This document shows positions 37,846 through 47,421 of a stretch of DNA of 64,000 bases, in pieces. The notes beneath the pieces were generated by a model, which saw only the letters and a list, made by a program, of their open reading frames with translations, was not told the origin of the DNA and did no database searches. Both the position numbers and the translations under genes were made by a program. Source of the DNA: JABMQB01 sp963666575 (GTDB taxonomy: Bacteria > Bacteroidota > Bacteroidia > Bacteroidales > Prolixibacteraceae); assembly GCA_963666575.2 (NCBI GenBank), contig CAXXYG010000016.1, positions 372,001 through 436,000 on the forward strand. The letters are read 5' to 3'. How positions within the stretch are numbered: the stretch's first letter is position 1; each line of letters begins with the position of its first letter.

Positions 37846-38147
37846 ACCTTTTTTTTATTTCCGGGTTTTAAAAATGCCAATGATTTTTTCTGAAACGCAT
37901 AAAAAAAATGAAATTGCCCAACCAGTGTTCCAATTATTAATAGTAATATTTGGTATGCAGGGAAAAGAATTAATATGTATAACGGAATTTTTAAAAACAG
38001 TGTTGTTTCGGGCTGTATACCCATTAAACTAAAGGCAAATTTCCGGACAACTAAAGCAGCACTTCCGGTAATCGAAAAAACAATTAAAATAATTGTTAAT
38101 TGCCAATTGGATTTAATATTCCATTTTTCTTTAAATCGTTGAAACAT
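37842..38147 (-). CDS. Small membrane protein (DUF6787-like) in heme operon
   Basis: A 101-residue protein with two to three membrane segments (about 19-36, 50-75) and the opening KEKWNIKSNWQLTIILIVFS, which resembles the Bacteroidota family DUF6787. It lies between the protoporphyrinogen oxidase gene and hemF and overlaps hemF by 4 bp, so it is translated with it. Its job is unknown. Confidence 0.65.
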   Translation of the reverse strand: MFQRFKEKWNIKSNWQLTIILIVFSITGSAALVVRKFAFSLMGIQPETTLFLKIPLYILILFPAYQILLLIIGTLVGQFHFFYAFQKKSLAFLKPGNKKKV

Positions 38148-38162
38148 GTAAAAATCTACTTT

Positions 38163-39536
38163 TTATTTTAGTTCTTCAGCCAGGTCACACGATTGTTTAA
38201 TTCGGTCAGCCATTCCAATACCATTTCTGATATTTCCGGCTATGGTTAATCCCGGGTATTTTGTTTGTATCCCGGAAATAGTATTAAACCTTTCTGCCGA
38301 GCTTAATCCATATTGAGGAATGGCGAACTTATACCTGAAAAGTTTTACAAAATCAGGTGAAAATTCTGATAAACCTAACATTTCTTCGGCATCTTTTTTA
38401 AGAGTTGAATGAATTTCTTCATCATTCATTTTAAATACATCGGGGCGTTTGGTACCTCCCATAAATACCGAAATTAAAGCTCCTCCTTTGGGTGCACGGT
38501 TGCTAAAGAACGATGATGTAAATAACGCACCAAGTATGTTTTTGTTCTCAACGGTTGGCACTAATCCTCCAAAAGCGTTCAGGTTAATACCTTTCCATTT
38601 TTTGTATCCAATAATTGCCTGAACAATTGAGGCATATTTTAATTGCTCAAAAGGTTGTTTTTCTTTTTCGGTGAGGAAAGGTAATAAGCTGAATAATTCG
38701 TTACCTCCAACTGTCGAAATTACCTTTTGTGCTTTTATTTGAACCGGTTTATTATCAATTTTTGTATCGATAATAAAACTTCCGTTATTGGGTGTTATAG
38801 ATGTATTTAATGCATTTAAAAGGATATTGCCTGAGCCAATTGTAGCTGTTAAGGCTGAAACCAGATTGGTTAAACCTCCCTTGGCTGAAAAAACTTTTTT
38901 TGTTGCTTTTTGTAAGCGCGGATTGTTCTTTTTTTCTTTGGCTTTTTGCATGGATCCTTTAATAAAACTACCATAATTTTGCTCAAGGGCATACAGTTTT
39001 GGCAAAGCATATTTTGGGATCAGGTAATTGGTGTCGCCAGCGTAAATGCCCGAAATAAATGGATCAATGGCATAATCTAAAAAACTATTCCCTAGCCTTC
39101 GTTTAACAAGTTCGGCAAGTGTTTCATTTGGGTTGTCACCTTTTTTCCGGAAGGGTTCGCCAAGGACTTTAAATTTATCTTTAAATGTAAAAAGAGGGGT
39201 AGTAACAGCCGAAATTAATCCTGATGGTAAAGGATGCCATTTGCCTTTTTTCCAAATCAACCGCCGTTTTGATTCCGGGTTTGCTGCTTCAAACTGGCAT
39301 AAATCTTTAAGTTCTTCAAATAATTCAGCAACTTCAGGATTCCCAACAACACCTGTGTTGGGGCCTGTTTCAAAAACAAAACCATCTAAATTAACTGTAT
39401 TTATCACCCCTCCTGTCCGGTTTGCTTTTTCAATAAGGAATACTTCTTTGCCTTGTTTTTTTAGGTAATAAGCAAGTGTCAGACCGGTTAGGCCTGCTCC
39501 AATAATAACGAATTGTTTTTCGATGGATGAATTCAT
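38163..39536 (-). CDS. hemG: Protoporphyrinogen oxidase (FAD, HemY type)
   Basis: A 457-residue FAD enzyme that oxidises protoporphyrinogen IX to protoporphyrin IX, using oxygen in known HemY-type members (the gene is called hemG or hemY). The N-terminal FAD fold is VIIGAGLTGLTLAYYLKKQG followed by EKANRTGGV. The C-terminal FAD contact is YPGLTIAGNIRNGIGMADRI. I chose ATG 39536 (MNSSIEKQ), 1 bp from the hemN stop; the frame extends further upstream but into hemN. Confidence 0.92.
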   Translation of the reverse strand: MNSSIEKQFVIIGAGLTGLTLAYYLKKQGKEVFLIEKANRTGGVINTVNLDGFVFETGPNTGVVGNPEVAELFEELKDLCQFEAANPESKRRLIWKKGKWHPLPSGLISAVTTPLFTFKDKFKVLGEPFRKKGDNPNETLAELVKRRLGNSFLDYAIDPFISGIYAGDTNYLIPKYALPKLYALEQNYGSFIKGSMQKAKEKKNNPRLQKATKKVFSAKGGLTNLVSALTATIGSGNILLNALNTSITPNNGSFIIDTKIDNKPVQIKAQKVISTVGGNELFSLLPFLTEKEKQPFEQLKYASIVQAIIGYKKWKGINLNAFGGLVPTVENKNILGALFTSSFFSNRAPKGGALISVFMGGTKRPDVFKMNDEEIHSTLKKDAEEMLGLSEFSPDFVKLFRYKFAIPQYGLSSAERFNTISGIQTKYPGLTIAGNIRNGIGMADRIKQSCDLAEELK

Positions 39537-39537
39537 T

Positions 39538-40914
39538 TTATACTGATTTTGAGAAACTTTTGGTTGATGAGGTAAGCAGCGGATCAAACGATGCAGCTAC
39601 ATTTCTGATTAAAATTAAGCCCATTGGGGTTACTTCGATTTTTTCTTCAGAGATTTTTATGATACCATCGGCTTCAAATTCTTTTAATTTTTTGGTATCA
39701 TATACAATAATGTTACGAATTTCCTGTCCGGTTTTTGAATAACGGCAGCCAATTTCATCCCACACAATCTGCTCGTTACACATAAGTTCAGTAATTACTT
39801 CTCTGATAATTATCTGATTTTCTTCGAGTTTGTAGCCTTTTAGAGTGGGGATATCACCTTTGCCAGCAATGGCAATATATTCGTTAATGGATTTGGTATT
39901 TTGAGCATAAACGGCATTTAATTGCGAAATGGCAGTTACTCCTAAAGCGTAAACTTGCCCTGTAGTACGTCGTGTGCAATAACCCTGAAAATTGCGGTGC
40001 AATGTTTTGTTATTGTATGCCAGCGAAAGTTCGTCATCTTTAAGGGCAAAATGGTCGAGGCCAATTGCCTGGTATCCATTTTGAGACAATAACTCGAAGC
40101 CATTTTCAAACATTTTCATTTTTTCTTCGCTTTCAGGAAGGCCCACTTTTTCAAGTTTTTTCTGGATTTTACTGACCCATGGAACATGTGCATACGAAAA
40201 TGTAACCAAACGGTCGGGTTTTAATTCAATGGCTTGTTTTATGGCGTGGGCAAAACTTTCGGCACTTTGTTTTGGCAAACCGTAAATAAAGTCAAGGTTA
40301 ATGGCTACTTCCGGATCGTTCTTTTTTAAGTAAACCATAATTTCTTTTACAGGCATTCCCGGTTCATCACGGTTTACAGCTTTTAAAACTTTCGGGTCAA
40401 AATCCTGAATACCTAGACTAAAACGTTTAAAACCGGCTTTTAACAAACCATCCATTTGCTCATAAGTAAGGTAAGCCGGATTACATTCAATGGCAATTTC
40501 AGGTTTTTCGATGGTTGGGAATGATGAAAAAAGAATATCATTTATTTCCTGAAGGTATTCAACTGGTATAGCATTTGGGGTACCTCCCCCATAATGAATC
40601 TGCGAAATTGGCCGGGTAGTATCAAGGTGGCTGATTACTGTTTTAATTTCTGCTTTTAAAGCCTGTATGTAATCATGAATAATTGTATCGTTTTTTATTC
40701 CATAGGAATTACATCCGCAGAAATAACACATCCGCAGGCAAAAAGGAATATGGAAATAGAATGAAATATTTTTTGGTGAATGATGGTTTGATTCCGCAAG
40801 AGCATTTCGAAAATCGGCCTGCGAATACTCTTCAGTAAAAAAATTGGCAGGCGGATAACTTGTATAGCGGGGAACCGGATTGTTATATTTTTTTATTAAT
40901 TCGTTGGAAATCAT
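39538..40914 (-). CDS. hemN: Oxygen-independent coproporphyrinogen III dehydrogenase
   Basis: A 458-residue radical SAM HemN. The N-terminal extension VPRYTSYPPANFF is diagnostic of true HemN, followed by YFHIPFCLRMCYFCGCN (CxxxCxxC plus a further Cys). GGGTPN, LGIQDFDPKVLKAVNR and the C-terminal HemN domain are present. It works without oxygen and complements HemF. Unlike HemW at 22.7 kb it has every HemN-specific feature. It lies 21 bp after hemE. Confidence 0.95.
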   Translation of the reverse strand: MISNELIKKYNNPVPRYTSYPPANFFTEEYSQADFRNALAESNHHSPKNISFYFHIPFCLRMCYFCGCNSYGIKNDTIIHDYIQALKAEIKTVISHLDTTRPISQIHYGGGTPNAIPVEYLQEINDILFSSFPTIEKPEIAIECNPAYLTYEQMDGLLKAGFKRFSLGIQDFDPKVLKAVNRDEPGMPVKEIMVYLKKNDPEVAINLDFIYGLPKQSAESFAHAIKQAIELKPDRLVTFSYAHVPWVSKIQKKLEKVGLPESEEKMKMFENGFELLSQNGYQAIGLDHFALKDDELSLAYNNKTLHRNFQGYCTRRTTGQVYALGVTAISQLNAVYAQNTKSINEYIAIAGKGDIPTLKGYKLEENQIIIREVITELMCNEQIVWDEIGCRYSKTGQEIRNIIVYDTKKLKEFEADGIIKISEEKIEVTPMGLILIRNVAASFDPLLTSSTKSFSKSV

Positions 40915-40935
40915 TCTATTTTTTCTTTTTATGAA

Positions 40936-41973
40936 TTAAACATTTCGTTTCCAATCGGTATTTTTTACCCAATCGGCAAGGAATTTGGCATTTTCGAATG
41001 GTAATCCCGGAATAAATCCATGGCCGAGGTTAAAAATCCAATTTTGATTTCTACTGCCAAAATCAACGTATGTATTTAATGTTTTTTCAATTTCTTCCTG
41101 GCTGGCATATAACAGGCGTGGATCCACATTTCCTTGCAATCCAATTTCATTGTGAACAAGTTCACGAGCCGTGTTAATAGGTGTTTGCCAATCAATGCTT
41201 AAGAAATCGCAATGGTCGGGTGTGATATTTTTTATACCTGAAGCCAAACCTTTTGGAAAGAAAATAAATGGAACTCCTTTGGAACGAACTGCTGCTGCTA
41301 TTTTTTTTGTAGCCGGTAAAAACAGTTCTTCATATAAATCAAAAGGAATTAATCCCGAATGGGTATCAAAAAGCTGGAAAACCTCAACACCATGTTTTAT
41401 TTGTTCTTCGGCATAAATAATTGAAAGGTTGGTTAATTCTTCAACCAGTTTTTGTACTGTTTTTTTATTTTGATAAATAAATTTTATTGCATCGGGGAAA
41501 TCACCTTTGCGGCCAAGGCCTTGTAGCATAAATAAAAGGACAGTCAGCGGAGCACCACAAAAACCTATTAAGGGTGTGCCTGTAGGACGTGTTTTTATGA
41601 TTTCATCAATTACATTATAGATGTAATTTAATTTTGAAGGGTCAGGATTTAAGCCATCTAATGGATTATTGCGATAAGCCAGAGGTTTTTCAAAAACCGG
41701 CCCGGCATTGGTAAAATCGAGCCCCATTCCTAATGCGTAAGGAATGACTAATATGTCTGAGAATAAAATGGCTGCATCAACGCCAAGGTCTTTTATTGGC
41801 AAAAGGGTAACTTCGGCTGCCACTTTTGGGTTTTGCATCATTTGCCAAAAAGTATATTTTTCTTTTATTTTCAGATACGAAGGCAACACTCTTCCTGCCT
41901 GCCTCATAAACCATACCGGAGGCCGGGAGGTTTCTTTTCCTTTGAGTGTTTGTAATAACAATGGTTCTGACAT
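40936..41973 (-). CDS. hemE: Uroporphyrinogen III decarboxylase
   Basis: Decarboxylates the four acetate side chains of uroporphyrinogen III. It has 345 residues. Signatures: RPPVWFMRQAGRVLPSY, AAILFSDILVIPYALG, GFCGAPLTVLLFM, and the C-terminal NLGHGFIPGLPFENA. It is unrelated in role to the UroD-fold methyltransferase at 54-55 kb. It sits between hemL and hemN in the operon. Confidence 0.96.
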   Translation of the reverse strand: MSEPLLLQTLKGKETSRPPVWFMRQAGRVLPSYLKIKEKYTFWQMMQNPKVAAEVTLLPIKDLGVDAAILFSDILVIPYALGMGLDFTNAGPVFEKPLAYRNNPLDGLNPDPSKLNYIYNVIDEIIKTRPTGTPLIGFCGAPLTVLLFMLQGLGRKGDFPDAIKFIYQNKKTVQKLVEELTNLSIIYAEEQIKHGVEVFQLFDTHSGLIPFDLYEELFLPATKKIAAAVRSKGVPFIFFPKGLASGIKNITPDHCDFLSIDWQTPINTARELVHNEIGLQGNVDPRLLYASQEEIEKTLNTYVDFGSRNQNWIFNLGHGFIPGLPFENAKFLADWVKNTDWKRNV

Positions 41974-42007
41974 ATTTTTATTTTTCCTGAATGCGTAAAA
42001 ACTGAGT

Positions 42008-43303
42008 TTATTTTTTTAGTTGTTTGAGAGCCAGGTAACTGGCTTTTATGGTGTTTTTAATGTCTTCATTTGTATGAGCCGCTGAAACAAAACCAGCTTC
42101 GTATTGTGAAGGTGCCAAATAAATGCCACTATTAAGCGACAGTTTAAAATACCGTGCAAATAGCGTGGTGTCACATTTGTTGACGTCGGCAAGTGATTTG
42201 ACTGTCTCTTTTTCAGTAAAAAACAAAGTAAACATGGAGCCAACACGGTTGATGACACCTTTAAAATTGAGTTCGTTTAAATTATTGCGTAGGCCTTCCT
42301 CTAAAAGAGCTGATTTTTCTTCTAGTTTTTCGTAGAAGTTTTCGGTTTCATCCAGTAATTTAAGAGTGGTTAAACCAGCAGCCATTGCCAATGGATTACC
42401 CGATAAAGTTCCTGCCTGGTAAACCGGGCCTTTTGGAGCCAGATGATCCATAATTTCCTGTTTTCCACCATAGGCACCAACTGGTAAACCTCCACCAATA
42501 ATTTTCCCCAGCGTGGTTAAATCAGGAGTAATTCCAAGCAAAGTTTGTGCGCCGCTTTTTGATACCCGGAATCCGGTCATTACTTCGTCAAAAATTAAAA
42601 CCGTATTGTATTGGTCACACAATTGCCTGATTCCTTCCATAAATTCTTTTTCAGGAATGATAACACCCATGTTTCCGGTGATGGGTTCAAGAATTATTGC
42701 GGCAATTTGGTTGCCGTGTTTTTCAAATAATTGCTCTACCGATGGCAAGTCATTAAATTTGGCAGTAAGTGTATCTTTTGCTGTTCCTTTGGTAACGCCC
42801 GGCGTATTTGGAATTCCAAATGTAAGGGCACCCGAACCGGCTTCAATCAGGAAGCTGTCGTTATGGCCATGGTAACACCCTTCGAATTTAATGACCAGGT
42901 CACGGCCGGTATAACCACGTGCCAGGCGTAAAGCACTCATGGTTGCTTCGGTTCCTGAATTTACCATTCGGACACTTTCGATGGAAGGTACCATCTTTTT
43001 AATGAGTTCGGCCATTTCTGTTTCCAACAAAGTTGGGGCACCAAAACTGGCTCCCAATGCTGCTGTTTGTTGAATAGCTTTAACTACATGGGGATGGGTA
43101 TGGCCTAAAATCATTGGCCCCCATGATCCCACATAATCGATAAATTCATTGCCATCGATATCGGTTACTTTTGAACCGCTGGCTTTGGCTATAAACAGAG
43201 GGTCGCCTCCAACACTTTTAAATGAACGGACCGGAGAATTAACTCCTCCGGGAATACTTTTTTGTGCTTCTTTAAAGGCCTCTAAACTTTTATTATAACT
43301 CAT
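42008..43303 (-). CDS. hemL: Glutamate-1-semialdehyde 2,1-aminomutase
   Basis: A 431-residue PLP enzyme that makes 5-aminolevulinate from glutamate-1-semialdehyde. Features: IPGGVNSPVRSFKSVGG start, MVNSGTEATMSALRLARG, FDEVMTGFR, the PLP-lysine in TTLGKIIGGGLPVGAYGG, and QAGTLSGNPLAMAAG. It is the second C5-pathway enzyme; hemA, the first, opens the same operon. Confidence 0.96.
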   Translation of the reverse strand: MSYNKSLEAFKEAQKSIPGGVNSPVRSFKSVGGDPLFIAKASGSKVTDIDGNEFIDYVGSWGPMILGHTHPHVVKAIQQTAALGASFGAPTLLETEMAELIKKMVPSIESVRMVNSGTEATMSALRLARGYTGRDLVIKFEGCYHGHNDSFLIEAGSGALTFGIPNTPGVTKGTAKDTLTAKFNDLPSVEQLFEKHGNQIAAIILEPITGNMGVIIPEKEFMEGIRQLCDQYNTVLIFDEVMTGFRVSKSGAQTLLGITPDLTTLGKIIGGGLPVGAYGGKQEIMDHLAPKGPVYQAGTLSGNPLAMAAGLTTLKLLDETENFYEKLEEKSALLEEGLRNNLNELNFKGVINRVGSMFTLFFTEKETVKSLADVNKCDTTLFARYFKLSLNSGIYLAPSQYEAGFVSAAHTNEDIKNTIKASYLALKQLKK

Positions 43304-43333
43304 TTTTGGGTAATTATATAAGCAAATTTTATA

Positions 43334-44302
43334 TTATAAATCCTGAATAATTTCTTGTGTATGGTACGATATTATCAAATCGGAGCCAGCACGTTTTAAT
43401 CCGGTAAGTATTTCATTAACAATTCTTTTTTCGTCGATCCAACCTTTGGCAGCAGCAGCTTTTACCATCGAAAATTCACCACTAACATTGTAGGCAGCCA
43501 CCGGCATATTAAAGCTGGTTTTTACACGCTGGATAATGTCCATGTAATTTAGGGCTGGTTTAACCATTACAATATCGGCTCCTTCTTCAATATCGAGAGC
43601 TACCTCGCGTAATGCTTCATCGCCATTTGCCGGGTCCATCTGGTAGGTTTTCCGGTCGCCAAATTGAGGGGCACTTTCGGCAGCTTCGCGGAATGGCCCA
43701 TAAAAAGCGGAGGCATATTTGGCAGAATAAGCCATAATTGGCAAATTGTAAAAACCGTTTTTATCCAGTCCGGCACGTATTGCCTGAATACGGCCGTCCA
43801 TCATATCGCTGGGAGCAACCATGTCAACACCTGATTCGGCCAATGAAACCGATTGTTTTGTTAATGTTTCAAGGGTAAGGTCGTTGTGTACATCACCATC
43901 AACAATGGTTCCACAATGCCCGTGTGATGTATATTCGCAGTTACATATATCAGCAATGATGTACAAGCCGGGTACTTCTTTTTTAAGAGCCCTGACTGCT
44001 TTTTGTACAATTCCATCATGTGTACAGGCTACCAAACCGTGTTCATCCTTTGTTTCAGGAATTCCAAAAAGTAAAACTGATTGAACTCCCATACCGTATA
44101 ATCGTTTACAGTCTTCAACCAATTTATCAACTGATTGCTGCGAGTTTCCTGGCATGGACGAAATTGGGTTTACAATTCCCTGGCCGGGGATAACAAACAA
44201 AGGCATAATAAGGTCGTTGCCTGTAAGAACAGTTTCTCTAACCATATTTCTGATGGCTGGCGATTGGCGGAGGCGGCGAAGCCTGGTTTCTGGAAATGAC
44301 AT
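43334..44302 (-). CDS. hemB: Porphobilinogen synthase (ALA dehydratase)
   Basis: Condenses two 5-aminolevulinate molecules to porphobilinogen. It has 322 residues. The Cys cluster DICNCEYTSHGHCG (Cys120, 122, 130) marks the zinc-dependent type. Schiff-base lysines are in AYSAKYASAFYGPFREA and MVKPALNYMDII. It lies 11 bp after hemD and 30 bp before hemL. Confidence 0.96.
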   Translation of the reverse strand: MSFPETRLRRLRQSPAIRNMVRETVLTGNDLIMPLFVIPGQGIVNPISSMPGNSQQSVDKLVEDCKRLYGMGVQSVLLFGIPETKDEHGLVACTHDGIVQKAVRALKKEVPGLYIIADICNCEYTSHGHCGTIVDGDVHNDLTLETLTKQSVSLAESGVDMVAPSDMMDGRIQAIRAGLDKNGFYNLPIMAYSAKYASAFYGPFREAAESAPQFGDRKTYQMDPANGDEALREVALDIEEGADIVMVKPALNYMDIIQRVKTSFNMPVAAYNVSGEFSMVKAAAAKGWIDEKRIVNEILTGLKRAGSDLIISYHTQEIIQDL

Positions 44303-44313
44303 AACTTTATTTT

Positions 44314-45090
44314 TTAGTGGTTTTTAATTTTGTAATAATCTAATATTGAATTATAAATCCCCTCAGAGTTGCTCATTTTTGCAATGATTTTGGGCTGAAT
44401 ATTGTTCTCAATTGCAGCCTGGGCTGTTGTTTTCCCGATACAAACAATTCGAAGATTTTCAGGATTTATATTTTTAGTCATTTTAAAAAAATTAAAAATT
44501 CCTGAAGGGCTAGTAAAAATAAGCATTTCATATTGGCCATTACGGATAAGCTCTGTAGTTTTTTTATCAAGCGAATCGGGCGGTAATGTTTGATAAATGT
44601 TTATGCGTGTACAGCTGGCTATGTTTTTTAATTGGTCTTGAATAATTGTGCGAGCCAGGTTTCCCAGAGGCAATAAAATGTTTGGCTGACTATTTTTAAT
44701 GATTTGAACAAATGCATCAGCAAATTCTTCGGCTGTTGAACCGGGATTAATAAATGTTGTACTGTATCCAAAATCATTCAGGATTTTTTCGGTTTTATTC
44801 CCGATAACAGCAATTTGAAGTGATTCTGGAAGTTTATGATGCCCATTTATTTTTTTTACTATCCTGAAAAAATGACGTACACCATTTGGGCTGGTTAAAA
44901 TAAGCCACTGAAATTGCTCAAGTGTTTTAAAAAGTTTTATTTCAGAATCAGATATGATTACCGGTTGAATTTGAATGCATGGCATTTCTATAATTTCAGC
45001 TCCTTCGCTATTAAATAATTGCCAAAGTTCATCTGATTGCCCCTTTGGGCGTGTTGAAATAAATACTTTATGTTTGAGCAATTGTTGCAT
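44314..45090 (-). CDS. hemD: Uroporphyrinogen III synthase
   Basis: A 258-residue two-domain enzyme that cyclises hydroxymethylbilane with inversion of ring D. The family is poorly conserved; recognised here by KHKVFISTRPKGQ, WLILTSPNGVRHF, LLPLGNLAR, MLIFTSPSGIFNFF and VCIGKTTAQAA, and by its place directly after hemC (6 bp). Stand-alone, not fused to hemC or to a methylase. Confidence 0.9.
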   Translation of the reverse strand: MQQLLKHKVFISTRPKGQSDELWQLFNSEGAEIIEMPCIQIQPVIISDSEIKLFKTLEQFQWLILTSPNGVRHFFRIVKKINGHHKLPESLQIAVIGNKTEKILNDFGYSTTFINPGSTAEEFADAFVQIIKNSQPNILLPLGNLARTIIQDQLKNIASCTRINIYQTLPPDSLDKKTTELIRNGQYEMLIFTSPSGIFNFFKMTKNINPENLRIVCIGKTTAQAAIENNIQPKIIAKMSNSEGIYNSILDYYKIKNH

Positions 45091-45096
45091 AAATTT

Positions 45097-46023
45097 TTAA
45101 AGTCTGATATTTGTAAGAATTTCTTTAGCTCCTTTTTTGATCAGTTTTTGAGCTAGTTTTTCTCCAACGGTTTTTCCTTCTTCAACTAAACCTTTTTCGG
45201 AATCGGCCAGGTATTCTTTACCATCGACCGATGCTACAAAACCTGTTATTAAAATTGAGTTATCTTTAATTTTAGTGTAACAGCCAACCGGCACCTGACA
45301 ACCGCCTTCAATACTACGAAGGAAACCCCGCTCAGCTTCAATTGCATTGGCTGTTGGAGTGTGGTTTATAGCTTGTATAAAGGTATCTATTTTAGGGTCG
45401 TTTTCTCTCGATTCGATGGCAATTACTCCCTGGCTGGTTGCAGGAATAATTGTTTCGGGTTCAATAATTTCGGTGATGTATTTGTCAAGATTAAGGCGTT
45501 GTAATCCGGCAGCAGCCATAATCATAGCATCACAATATCCGTCTTCCATTTTTTTAAGCCGGGTACCAACGTTTCCTCGAATATCAATAATATTAAAGTT
45601 TTTATTTTGTCGATATAGGCCCGCCTGTCGGCGAAGGCTGGAGGTTGCGATAACATCTTTATCGGTTAATTCATGTAATTTACGGCCATCTTTACTAACC
45701 AATGCATCGCGGTATTCTCCACGTTCTAAAACAGCTCCTAGTTTTAGCCCTTCGGGAAGAGTAGTGGGAAGGTCTTTTAAACTGTGAACAGCAATATCTA
45801 CCTTTTTCTCCAGAATGGCGACTTCAAGTTCTTTGGTAAACAAACCTTTGTCACCAATTTTTGAAAGTGCAACATCTAAAATTTTGTCTCCTTTGGTTTT
45901 AATTATTATAATGTCGACAGTAACATCCGGGAATTTTTCCAGTAGTAATTTTTTTGTCAGATTTGCTTGATAAAGTGCCAGTTGGCTTCCCCGTGTGCCA
46001 ATTCTGATAGTATTATTAGTCAT
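45097..46023 (-). CDS. hemC: Hydroxymethylbilane synthase
   Basis: Polymerises four porphobilinogens. It has 308 residues. Signatures: IRIGTRGSQLALYQAN, AVHSLKDLPTTLPEG, SSLRRQAGLYRQ, RGNVGTRLKK, and the dipyrromethane-cofactor Cys in GGCQVPVGCY (about residue 240). It lies 11 bp after hemA and 6 bp before hemD. Confidence 0.96.
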   Translation of the reverse strand: MTNNTIRIGTRGSQLALYQANLTKKLLLEKFPDVTVDIIIIKTKGDKILDVALSKIGDKGLFTKELEVAILEKKVDIAVHSLKDLPTTLPEGLKLGAVLERGEYRDALVSKDGRKLHELTDKDVIATSSLRRQAGLYRQNKNFNIIDIRGNVGTRLKKMEDGYCDAMIMAAAGLQRLNLDKYITEIIEPETIIPATSQGVIAIESRENDPKIDTFIQAINHTPTANAIEAERGFLRSIEGGCQVPVGCYTKIKDNSILITGFVASVDGKEYLADSEKGLVEEGKTVGEKLAQKLIKKGAKEILTNIRL

Positions 46024-46034
46024 GTTGGGTAGGT

Positions 46035-47294
46035 TTATTCGTTGTCAATATTAAAAAGGTCGTTGACAATTTTTAATGATTCAGTATTTTTCCCGTTAGC
46101 AGTAAGGCCTTTTAAATTTTTTATAAATATCCGGGTATATTTTTGGGTCAGGTGTTTTGAGAATTCATTGATAGCTAATTGCATCTCCTCCGAATTAACT
46201 TTGTTATAACCCGACATTTCTTCCTTGCTGATTTTTTGCATGTTATAGGTAATGGTTTTTATGGCAGGGCGTAATGACCGGCTAGCTAACCATTCGCAAA
46301 ATTCTTCAGTAATTTCAGCGATTATTTTATTGGCAGAGCTAATACTTCCTTTTCTTTTTTCCATGTTTAAATTTACTACCTCTTGTAAATCGTCGATGGT
46401 AAATAATTTTACTCCGCTAATATCTTCAACCTTTTCTTCGATATTCCGTGGTACTGAAATGTCGATAAAAATTTGTTCTTTTTGTTTTCTTTTTATTACT
46501 GATTGTTCAACACTTGGTTTTGTAATTAGCGGAACCTTTGATCCGGTAGCTACAATAATTATATCGAAAATGAACAGGTGTGATTCCATTTGTTCATAAG
46601 GAAAGGATGTGCAGTGGTATTTTTGAGCCAGTTTTTGAGCTTTGTGTTCTGTCCGGTTAGTAACATATACTTTATCAACGCCTTTTTTAGTAAGGTGTTG
46701 TAAAACTAATCCACCAGTTTCGCCAGCCCCAATTAACAAAACCGTTTTATCAGAAATGTTTTCATAAAGATTGGAACTTAATTGAACAGCAGCATTACTA
46801 ACGGATGTCGACCCCATTTTTATTTTGGTTTCGGTTCGTACACGTTTGCTTGCTTCAAACGATTTTTGAAACAGGCGCATTAATATGGCATCGGTTAGGG
46901 CCGCTTCGGTGCAAAATACATAAGCATCCTTGATTTGCCCAATTATCTGGTCTTCACCAATAATCATGGAATGAATTCCTGAAGCAACTTCAAATAAATG
47001 AGTTATCGCATCGTTGTTTGAATGGCTGTAAAATGAGTGCCAGTATTTGTTTTGGATTCCTTTAAATTGTTTGAGGGTTTTATAAACTAATTTGGAAGCC
47101 AGGTGAAAATCATATTTTTCCTGCGAAAAATAAATTTCGGTACGGTTGCAGGTCGATAATACCACTAAATCTGAAATACCGGTTTCTTTTTGCAATAATT
47201 CAGAAAATGGAATAATTTCTTCTTTCGACACCGAAAATCTTTCCCTGACTTCTATCGTTGAAGTTTTATAGCTTATACCTATAAGGCCAATCAT
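46035..47294 (-). CDS. hemA: Glutamyl-tRNA reductase
   Basis: Reduces glutamyl-tRNA(Glu) to glutamate-1-semialdehyde, the committed and usually regulated step of the C5 heme pathway. It has 419 residues. The catalytic Cys49 is in VVLSTCNRTE; GEDQIIGQIKDAY, the NADPH fold VLLIGAGETGGLV and the C-terminal dimerisation helix are present. First gene of the heme operon, so its upstream region (47295-47421) should hold the operon promoter; no clear TAnnTTTG box was found, but an imperfect 20-bp dyad lies at 47351-47370. Confidence 0.95.
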   Translation of the reverse strand: MIGLIGISYKTSTIEVRERFSVSKEEIIPFSELLQKETGISDLVVLSTCNRTEIYFSQEKYDFHLASKLVYKTLKQFKGIQNKYWHSFYSHSNNDAITHLFEVASGIHSMIIGEDQIIGQIKDAYVFCTEAALTDAILMRLFQKSFEASKRVRTETKIKMGSTSVSNAAVQLSSNLYENISDKTVLLIGAGETGGLVLQHLTKKGVDKVYVTNRTEHKAQKLAQKYHCTSFPYEQMESHLFIFDIIIVATGSKVPLITKPSVEQSVIKRKQKEQIFIDISVPRNIEEKVEDISGVKLFTIDDLQEVVNLNMEKRKGSISSANKIIAEITEEFCEWLASRSLRPAIKTITYNMQKISKEEMSGYNKVNSEEMQLAINEFSKHLTQKYTRIFIKNLKGLTANGKNTESLKIVNDLFNIDNE

Positions 47295-47421
47295 ATATCG
47301 TTTTTTTCGTAAGGAAATATGTTAAACGAATTATGTAAAAAACATGTTATCGCACAAAAATTATTCTGTGCTTTTATTTCAACATAATGAATACGTTTTT
47401 GTTTGCTTTAACTTTGAATAA

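Noticed and set aside
42911..42921. CACGTG word in hemL as a parS site
   Set aside because: Flanking bases do not fit the 16-mer, and it is ordinary coding sequence.
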